Assembly: GCF_964340395.1 (NCBI RefSeq)
Contig: NC_135566.1
Coordinates: forward strand, 6,368,501 to 6,432,500
Direction of reading: 5' to 3'
Length of the DNA stretch: 64,000 bases
Source of the DNA: Glandiceps talaboti
Lineage: Eukaryota > Hemichordata > Enteropneusta > Spengelidae
Position numbers and translations under genes: made by a program. Of the stretch, positions 57,501 to 64,000 are shown in pieces. The stretch's first letter is position 1; each line of letters begins with the position of its first letter. The notes under the pieces are model-generated. The model searched no databases. It was not told the DNA's origin and saw only the letters and a list, made by a program, of their open reading frames with translations.

Positions 57501-60500
57501 TAGTGCAGTTATTTTAACTTCTAACAACATTTTTCAAACAAATGATAATTAGGTCTCTTTGTATGAAAGTATGAGATATTTTGAACCATATTGCAGAAAT
57601 AAATATAAAACTCAAACTGATCTAAAAGTTACCTTCTATTTAATATCTATTGTGTACTGATATTTTTTAACCTTTTATGTTTTACATTGCTAAGAATTGC
57701 TACACATTAACCATTTTCTAAAAAATATAGAAGATTGAGGTCTTTAGGTGTGTGTGAAATACTTTGAACCTCATATATTTGGAGGCACTTGACATTTGTC
57801 TTGGGCTTAAGTGTATGTCAATAGTTCAATCTCTTGGTTTGTTCATTGACATGAGTAGACAAATCATGCTATCCTAAATTTTACATGGTGGGGTAAGGAA
57901 TTCAATCTAGGTTCAATCTAGGTTACACTGCACTGACCACCTGAACCATTACTACATACGTCATCTTGTTTAAACATCACATGAGGATGATTTCATATTC
58001 TAATTTGGAATTCATCAGGTGATATTTTAGCATTACAAGACATGAGGCAATGTTGTGAAATCAGACCATGTAAACATGTATACGTGCAATGTAACCATGC
58101 TCTCTCTCTCTCTTGAGACATATCAAATAATGTAGCAAGTAAGCCAGTAGCTTGCAAACATAGTTTTGGCATGTTTTCAAAACATTTCAAGTTGATATTT
58201 TGGCTGCCACTCACAGAGTTGTTAGAGGCTTGCAAACTGACAGCTTTAACATGTTTAAACAAATTTTCAAGTCGATATTTTGCTTCCACTGACAGGATTC
58301 ACTTATTAGAATTAATTTCAAGTAAACACAACATTTTTCTTTTAGTGTTTATCAAATAATGATAGTACTTCTTATAAAGAAAATTTATGATGTGACTAAT
58401 CAATGCAAGCAAAGTTCTAGACACAGAAGTGAGTGGCTTTTACCAGTATGGAAGGATGAAAAAGTGAATACACAGAAACTTTTGTATTCCGTTTATTGGC
58501 TTACCTCTTTAACTGCTAGTTGTAAACTCAGTTTAACTTCCCCAGTGACCAGTGCACTAGTAAGAGACTGCCTCTGTAATCTAAACCACCTTGTACATCC
58601 TAAACTTGGGATATCTCTTAATGGTATGTATACTTTACCCAGGAAGTCATCCACTGGTTTACCATATTCAACAGTTTGACGAATTTGTCTGAAAATACTA
58701 AAATAATACACATATACTTTAATTACATCATAATTGTTGAATCAATGAATTTAATAATATACAACTTATACACTTACAGAAATTTAGAACTTTTCCAGTT
58801 AACATACTTTATGCATAAATTAACATAATATAGGTTTTCTATCTGTATTATTTTTACAGTGTAATGCACTGATATATTAATGTGTTATGCATATGCAATA
58901 CACACTTGAAGAAAAGAATTAATAGAAACAAATTTATCTAATCATTTGATCAAAAGCTATCTATGTTTCATTGCAAAATTACTTTACATGTCAACAAGTT
59001 AATGAGTTAATAGTTTCAAGGACTACATTCCAAAATAGATATAAGAACTTTAACGGTAAAAACCATCTGTTAAAGACTAATTAAGAACCACTGAAATTGG
59101 ATAATTTCCAGGGCCACATTCCAAAACAGATACAGTTGATGATCACAACCACCTGTTGCAGGGTCATTGAAACCTCAGTTTGACAGTTTCAAGGGCCAAA
59201 TTCCTACATGTCTATGATAAGGGCAAATGACTTCCTTTCAACGGAGTGGATTGTCAATTTTTGGACATACTAACTACTTGAAAACTAACCATAAATCTAG
59301 CAGGCAAATGGACATGTGATTCTTGTAAACATTAACAAGAAATCTGCTTGCCAGAGATATTTTCAATCATGCCAGTACATTTACAATGAGCATATATTTT
59401 GAAATTAAAGTGGTCCCTAAATAACTAACTTAACAGGTATGTAAAAACAGAAACAATTGTATGCTAATCGCTAATGCCTTGTAAAGTTGTAAATCATAAC
59501 TTTAACCATAGTGTTTTAACCATGTAGTATTTCAAAGACTCATATTTCAGTCACGGCACAACTTGAAAAATATCCCTACCTCTCCTAAAATTTTAGCAAC
59601 ACATCAACCCAACATACTCATTCAAAAATCTACAAACAATCAAAAGTAATAAAAAAACATATCTTTTGAGAGCAGCTAGAATAAAACTGACTATTGAACA
59701 ATTACTCATTATTAGGCCTTCGTAGAAGGTAAACAAGTACTAAGTTCTCAAAATAAATATATGACAGAACACAGGTAGTTTGTTCACAATACTGTATTTA
59801 ACTTTCAGCCTGCACATTATTTCATCAAGTGTATTTTTGATGTGTTATGAATTGTCTTTTGTTACATTCTTCTACTCATTACCATATTTATGTTTAATTT
59901 ACTGGTAATTTGCGAAATTTAAAAAATAATGGCCTATCCTAAAATTGATATGGTATTGTTAGAAATTGACAATGAGTTGCTTCACAACAATGACATGTCT
60001 TATGTTGACTATAACCATCAGATAATACTGTTTTATAATTATTAATTCATACCCGCAGGACTTTGAAATATTCATGGTGTAGAACTTTTACTTGTTTATG
60101 ATGTAGAAAGTTAACTGGGAATTGTAGCTAGTATGTGTATAAGTGTAGTTCTCCCACTTACTATAGCTATATTGAATTTGTATTTAATAACATTAATGTT
60201 CTAATTCTGATATTTCATGCATGTCTATACATGCTACAAACACAACAAACAGTATACATTAGAATTATTCACAAACGATATACAGTAGCCAATTCTGACA
60301 TACTTTAAATTCACCTAAAGTAATGTTTATGTCAATAGTTCACTATTAGCTGAGTCATTGGTTTTAAGAATACCTTAACAACAACGGTCAACAAACATGA
60401 TATGGCTAAAGTACAAATAACTATTCATTTATGGATGCAATAGCATGTTACAGTGTACATATAAGGCTCTCTCACCAGTCCTCAGGAGCATTGCTATTAG

Positions 60501-63107
60501 CTGTTTTGTATGTACCAATATCACATAATTGTACTAGAATATCCATGTACTGTGGGCCTTCATTGACTATAGGGCTAATCACTTGTTGATGTGTTACTTT
60601 GATGCTCCATCTTATTGCAATGCCCTGAGAATAAGACATCCTTTCAACTTCTGAAAGTACAAATTGTCTTTATCTTAAATTTAAGTGTACAGTAGTTTTA
60701 TGGTTTAGTATTTATAGTGAATTTCAGCTTACCTGAATTTCACCCTTTGATTGCAAATAACTTAATTTTATCAAAAACATTGGCTTCAACTTACTTTCTC
60801 AAACCAGCAAGCCTGTGTTCAGAGTCCATACTCTTAATACCATCCATAATTGAACTTTCTTCATCATAGTCCCACATAAAGAGATGAAATTCTTCTTTTG
60901 AAATGTCAGTTACATCACTGTCAATGAAAAAATTGAAAATTATTTATAACTTTATAAAATACTGTTATGATATATAAGTTTTCAATCAAAAATCCAATTT
61001 AAATCACAAAACCTAAAACAAATGATCAGGCTCAACAAAAATCTCGCTACATTTTATTGTCTAGCGCAATAAAAATCTTACCAACCAAAGATATTTGTTG
61101 AGCCAGACAATAAAATGTAGCACTGTTGGTAGGATTTTTGTTGAGCCATACAACACTTTGTTTCATTTAAAAAAAAAATTTAATTGTACATAAGGTGGGG
61201 ATCATAATATAATGTATGATCGTAATGTAATTAAAATCTTAAAATATGACACTAGATAAAAAATCAAAATTCGAAAAATAATTACATCATTAATTTCAAG
61301 AAAGCTTTCATAAATTTCCCTGAAAATTCAAAATTCTAAACATTATGACATCATTAATTTCAAGAATTTCTTTGTAAATTTCCCTAAAATATGAATAAAT
61401 TAAAATCAGCTTTTATTAAATATACTTGATATGCAATTTTATATAAGTCAATATTGCCATCTGTTGGCTGATTTGTGACGTAACAGCTGACTGACTTCTT
61501 GTTCAGATATCTATTGTCAGTGACTACCTCTCTTTGATCAAATAACTTGCCCTTCCACCTCTAAATAATATTAATGACAAACTAATGATGTGTCAAAAAA
61601 TGAAATTACATTTCCTGCTATCAGAATTTGTAATGATATATTTTAGGATATACTACGATCATATTACAGCAATAGCTGAAAAATGGTGATTCATGAATAT
61701 CGTCATGTAATTAAGTGTCCAAGTACTGTGTATATTAAAGGAATTACATGGTCATTTGATATTTAATTAACATTTTCTAATTACTCAGAGAGTCGGTATG
61801 AGGAAATCATTATTTTTATTGAAGTTGGAAATTTGCAGTACAAAACTGTCCTAATTTTCAATGAAGAAAAGTGTTGTCATGTATATTCAGTTCTATGAAG
61901 AAAATTCTACATTTTGCATAAATTAGATCCTCTAAGGAATATATATTCAATGCGAATTAGGTAGTACTTCAAATTATGTTCCATGAACAGCTATATTTTA
62001 TGCAAATTGGGCTTTTCAAATACATTTTTATGCAATTGGTTACTTCTAACTAGGTTCTACAAAGACAATTTGTATGCAAATTAGGTACTTACAATTCGTA
62101 GTCCTCATGCCATTTTGGTTGCCGAGTTCTCCATTTGGTCTGTGTTTTGACAAGATTGTTGCTTTCAAAGGAATTATTTCTTCTTCCATGATGATGGTGT
62201 TTAGTTTGTGGCTTTGGGCTGTTCTTTGGGCTATTTTTAGGACTGTTTTTAGGATGACAAAGACTCAAGATACAGTATGGATCGCTCTCCCCTGAAAACA
62301 AAGATATTATTATAGATAAATAATACTGTAATTAGATAGTTTAATGATATGATATGAGTATTATGTGGATCAAAAGTTAATAACTATAAAGTGCTGTGGA
62401 AAAAATCACAGTAGCATGTACAAATTAACGTTACGTGTGTGGTTAGATTTAATGAAAAATTAATGTTACGTGTGTGGTTAGATTTAATGAAACCTTACTC
62501 TCTCCAAGATATTTCATGTCTCTTTCATTACTGTAAAATAGGTAACAAGAATTCCAGGCTATATAATCTGGCACTGACATGTCTCATGATTGATTATTCA
62601 TTATGCAAAACAGGACAAAACTATATATACATGTACGTACCATTTGCATCCATTGCTTTCACATCTCTTGCTTCCATTACAGACACTTTGAGTACTGCTG
62701 CTGGACGCTGTAAACACAACAAATATTTCAGTTCAAAGAATTTGCATATAACTTCAATGAGTTTTATTTTCATAAGTTACTTCTCTTCACAATGTCACTC
62801 TTATTAAACAAAGGGACAATTCACAGTATATACACAGGGATGAATGAACAAGGAAATACACTGAGATTAATGCTGACTTGTATTTCCTACTAATGTGTTA
62901 CCCCTGTTGAATTGTCAGGGGCAATGTGGCATTTAAAGTGAAACACCACTTGTAAAATAAAGAATTGTAATACTCAAATAAGGAAATCATTTTTCCATGA
63001 GTTCACATACACACCAAAAATCAATCTATGAGTGAATTATTTCTCACCTTCTTTATCATTGCTTCTCCTATGCATTTTTCATGGGTGGTAGTATCAATCT
63101 TAAAAAC
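45317..63107 (-). CDS. Munc13-4/BAIAP3-type UNC13 family protein (5' partial, 22 exons placed)
   Basis: Vesicle-priming factor of the UNC13 family; members bridge vesicle and target membranes and act on SNAREs in calcium-triggered exocytosis. Exons in transcript order: 63107-63048, 62707-62641, 62291-62093, 60917-60795, 58697-58505, 57442-57350, 57040-56931, 56268-56103, 55699-55575, 54696-54531, 53120-53017, 52511-52302, 51758-51569, 51031-50957, 49316-49209, 48917-48642, 48267-48094, 47768-47516, 47085-47047, 46786-46663, 46261-46048, 45496-45317. All junctions keep frame, giving about 1,080 residues, close to the length of Munc13-4. Order: C2A, MUN/MHD region, C2B, short basic C-terminus. 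There is no C1 domain or neuronal Munc13 N-terminus, which places it in the Munc13-4/BAIAP3 branch. I cannot decide between UNC13D and BAIAP3 by eye. Confidence 0.9.
45831..45897. mobile_element. Family D short hairpin element, second copy
   Basis: Ends agactttaagatatgtaatg and cgtacattacagact, core gagggcgccccaccatg, comparable to the inverse of the 6137-6244 copy. Confidence 0.5.
45930..46555 (+). repeat. Family E interspersed repeat split around exon 46048-46261
   Basis: The left part (about 45930-46038) has gctggcacttttaaaatag and tgtcttgttttcaaggacat. The right part (about 46300-46555) has tttgtattccaaaatggct, ttttgacctctactgag, ttttcttgaccaaagtcaca and ttgaggtgcaagtt. Together they are the same order and orientation as uninterrupted copies at 15540 and 49480, with the coding exon between them. 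Confidence 0.55.
47516..57442 (-). CDS. UNC13-like exons: MUN region (MHD1/MHD2)
   Basis: Thirteen exons from 57442-57350 to 47768-47516 encode about 680 mainly helical residues. Recognisable parts are SEFWDGHLSKQSSVILDQYA, VLLEWCIQHGLGKSV, SLLSLKALCGNG, YSTWFQSAMIFWLQTFKSEC, EWNEIAYEDPDSACVAITKI, EILYKTLMAPIYPRVVKEIW and YYQTLDRHVSILEKYFGQ. The WFQSA...FWL and L-x-R-x(4)L-x-x-(F/Y)F patterns fit MHD1 and MHD2. In the family this rod binds SNAREs. The 48267-48094 exon has its donor end copied in the adjacent tandem repeat. Confidence 0.88.
47938..48118. repeat. Tandem repeat, ~61-bp unit x 3, including an exon's splice donor
   Basis: Units at about 48060-48118, 47999-48059 and 47938-47998. 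The first unit overlaps the 3' end of exon 48267-48094. On the minus strand each unit reads approximately ttaccagacattggacag, ggtaggta, then AT-rich intron sequence ending ctataggaaata. The second unit (accagacattgggtaggaca then ggtaaaa) and third unit (gctggacattggatgggg then taggtaa) keep GT-bearing donor-like sites. Confidence 0.85.
49480..49730 (+). repeat. Family E interspersed repeat
   Basis: Uninterrupted copy: aaagcttgtttctggtcctt, ttgaaatgataaagaaattt, tttgtttccaaggaaac, acagttatcacactattgg, atggtgacccctgattta and gttaaagttttcttgt. Confidence 0.65.
50294..50392. repeat. TATG microsatellite
   Basis: (TATG)n with acgtacgtacatacg interruption and CTGT units, in the intron between the 51031-50957 and 49316-49209 exons. 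The remainder of this intron has degenerate duplications around acctg...ctaccaacag but no coding features. Confidence 0.9.
51459..51501. repeat. CTA trinucleotide repeat
   Basis: About fourteen CTA units just 3' of the 51758-51569 exon on the transcript strand; the poly-Ser reading is an artefact of extension past the donor. Confidence 0.95.
52564..52675. repeat. CAT/CGT trinucleotide repeat
   Basis: (CAT)n with CGT interruptions just upstream (transcript sense) of exon 52511-52302. Polypeptides of Ile/Val or Asp/Met from this stretch are not coding. Confidence 0.92.
53181..53325 (-). mobile_element. tRNA-derived SINE-like element, truncated
   Basis: Matches 30190-30383: gctgggtcgactggggca, cgtggttctaatcttgta, ccattcagaaacatgtgact, gaaccagcaacctgctgatt and tcgaccatcatga. 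More diverged than the 30 kb copy. Confidence 0.62.
58505..62707 (-). CDS. UNC13-like exons: C2A domain
   Basis: Exons 62707-62641, 62291-62093, 60917-60795 and 58697-58505. RPAAVLKVSVMEARDVKAMD then ANGESDPYCILSL is a typical first C2 strand and calcium loop 1 with SDPY. A 60-residue linker contains three KNSP units and HHHH. Then HEDYEFDVTDISKEEFHLFM and WDYDEESS give calcium loop 3 with D-x-D. The end is IFRQIRQTVEYGKPVDDFLG then KVYIPLRDIP and RWFRLQ, matching BAIAP3/Munc13-4. Acidic loop residues appear retained, so calcium binding is plausible. Confidence 0.88.
58698..60475. other. Long intron of the UNC13-like gene
   Basis: AT-rich, with no convincing exon. A ~90-bp imperfect duplication lies at about 59005-59205 (caaggactacattccaaaa versus cagggccacattccaaaac). 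Confidence 0.6.
60476..60650 (-). CDS. Unplaced exon candidate in the UNC13-like gene
   Basis: 175 nt on the minus strand, bounded by tactttcag and CTG|GTGAGA, open in one frame for 58 codons: VERMSYSQGIAIRWSIKVTH, then QYMDILVQLCDIGTYKTAN. If spliced after the 60917-60795 exon at its standard donor, the frame hits a stop at once. Exon 60917-60795 joined directly to 58697-58505 restores the family sequence. Its 3' phase is compatible with the 58697-58505 exon, and an ATG in good context (aaggatgt) lies near its start. It may be an alternative first exon of a form lacking most of C2A, an exon used with another donor inside the preceding exon (GATG|GTATTA), or a chance open stretch. Confidence 0.4.
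61020..61150. repeat. Nested inverted repeat
   Basis: Outer arms ggctcaacaaaaatct and aggatttttgttgagcc; inner repeats tacattttattgtctagc and gccagacaataaaatgtag. Probably a palindromic mobile element or a rearranged pair. It is followed at 61255-61395 by a ~75-bp direct duplication (catcattaatttcaagaa, aaatttccct). Confidence 0.65.
62424..62492. repeat. 35-bp direct duplication
   Basis: Two nearly perfect adjacent copies of taacgttacgtgtgtggtta followed by gatttaatgaaa, in an intron. Confidence 0.85.
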
Positions 63108-64000
63108 CTATAAAAATAGAAAATAATTTAATTTTATGAAATGTTGGGGGGGGGGGGGTGATGTCTTCAAGGAAGACTAGTTAAAGACTTGCCATTCACA
63201 CAAGAATCCTGGTACCACGAATTGAACTATGATGTCAATAATTTTAAATTTGCCTAAGTTGACTTTACTTCACAATTTCACTATTAACACAGTGACACTT
63301 TGCAGCCTGTACAGATTAGTGCTATCTGTTGTCAAGCAAACTTGGACAAAGTAAATGCATGGTTGTTAATCAATACTATGGGCCAGTTTGTGATTACACA
63401 ATGGTTAAGGTATTTTTATGAGTAGCTCTTTTCATTGCACCCTGAGCCAATTCAAATACAAAGGTGAGAGATAGTGGTTTGCCATTACACTTTACATGTA
63501 CAGCTCATGGTTGATTTCCTCCACTCAAATAACACCTTACATGTAAATGAAGGCTCAGGTTGCCTTATATTTGCAGTGGATAGCATTTTAAAATTGCACC
63601 CCTTTTGTAGACAGTCTCTTATTCATGCAAGTGCAGAAACTCTATAGCCGAGTTCCACTTTGAAATTCCCTAACAATGTGATATTCAATATTCAGCACCC
63701 AGTGTAGTGTTATTGCTAAATTAAAGTGATATATTTGACTCGCTAAATGTTTTGTTTGTGGAGAATGGGTACTTTATGTTTAAAATACTTATTTTTAGAC
63801 AGTCTTTGTATTCATACAAGCAAAGAAACTTCATCAGCAGACTTTCATGATATACAATATTCCACACCCAGTTTGAAAGTAAATTTGTTCTATTTGTGAA
63901 GTGATATGGTTCAGTGAATGCATTGTTGGTTGTAAATTGATAGTTTCCTGTTGGACAAAACTGTGTCATAAATAGTAAATACACTTATGATTTCATGATG
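63108..64000. other. Upstream intron of the UNC13-like gene
   Basis: No further N-terminal exon could be recognised. A poly-G run is at about 63146-63158. A degenerate ~180-bp internal duplication links about 63595-63725 with 63790-63910 (gacagtctcttattcatgc versus gacagtctttgtattcat). The gene's first exons should lie beyond the window. Confidence 0.55.

Noticed and set aside
60795-60917. Splicing of exon 60917-60795 at its normal donor into 60650-60476
   Set aside because: It creates an immediate stop, whereas joining directly to 58697-58505 restores the conserved C2A sequence.

Overview
This is an AT-rich animal genomic window, not bacterial. It has split genes with GT-AG introns, many long simple repeats (CTCA, CA, TATG, ATCT, CT and CTGT runs), minisatellites and families of short non-autonomous elements. 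Protein resemblance and intron density suggest an invertebrate metazoan such as a hemichordate, another invertebrate deuterostome, or a lophotrochozoan. The species cannot be fixed from the sequence alone.

Layout: (1) About 154-31491, plus strand: the 3' two-thirds of a voltage-gated calcium channel alpha-2/delta subunit gene (CACNA2D3/4-like). I place 27 exons, from the end of the VWA domain through the Cache-type region to the stop codon; the 5' exons lie outside the window. Its introns hold most of the minisatellites and short mobile elements. (2) 31492-37739: 3' UTR and intergenic sequence. (3) 37740-39157, plus strand: a two-exon gene for a 324-residue multi-pass membrane protein of unknown family. 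(4) 40121-42046, plus strand: a three-exon gene for a 454-residue soluble protein of unknown family with an alanine-rich helical segment. (5) 42047-45316: convergent intergenic or 3' UTR sequence with an ~80-bp tandem repeat. (6) 45317-63107, minus strand: a Munc13-4/BAIAP3-type (UNC13 family) gene. I place 22 exons giving about 1,080 residues: C2A, MUN/MHD region, C2B and C-terminus. The extreme N-terminus is outside the window, and one further exon candidate (60476-60650) does not fit the main reading frame.

The two recognisable genes act in the same broad process: alpha-2/delta supports surface delivery of presynaptic calcium channels, and the Munc13-4/BAIAP3 group primes vesicles for calcium-triggered release. 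Nothing here shows that they are co-regulated. The most distinctive observations are two in-frame cassette exons that add 72 and 93 residues to alpha-2/delta, a tandem repeat that has copied a splice donor with the last codons of an exon in the UNC13-like gene, an interspersed repeat split around a coding exon, and several families of palindromic elements and tRNA-derived SINE-like copies.
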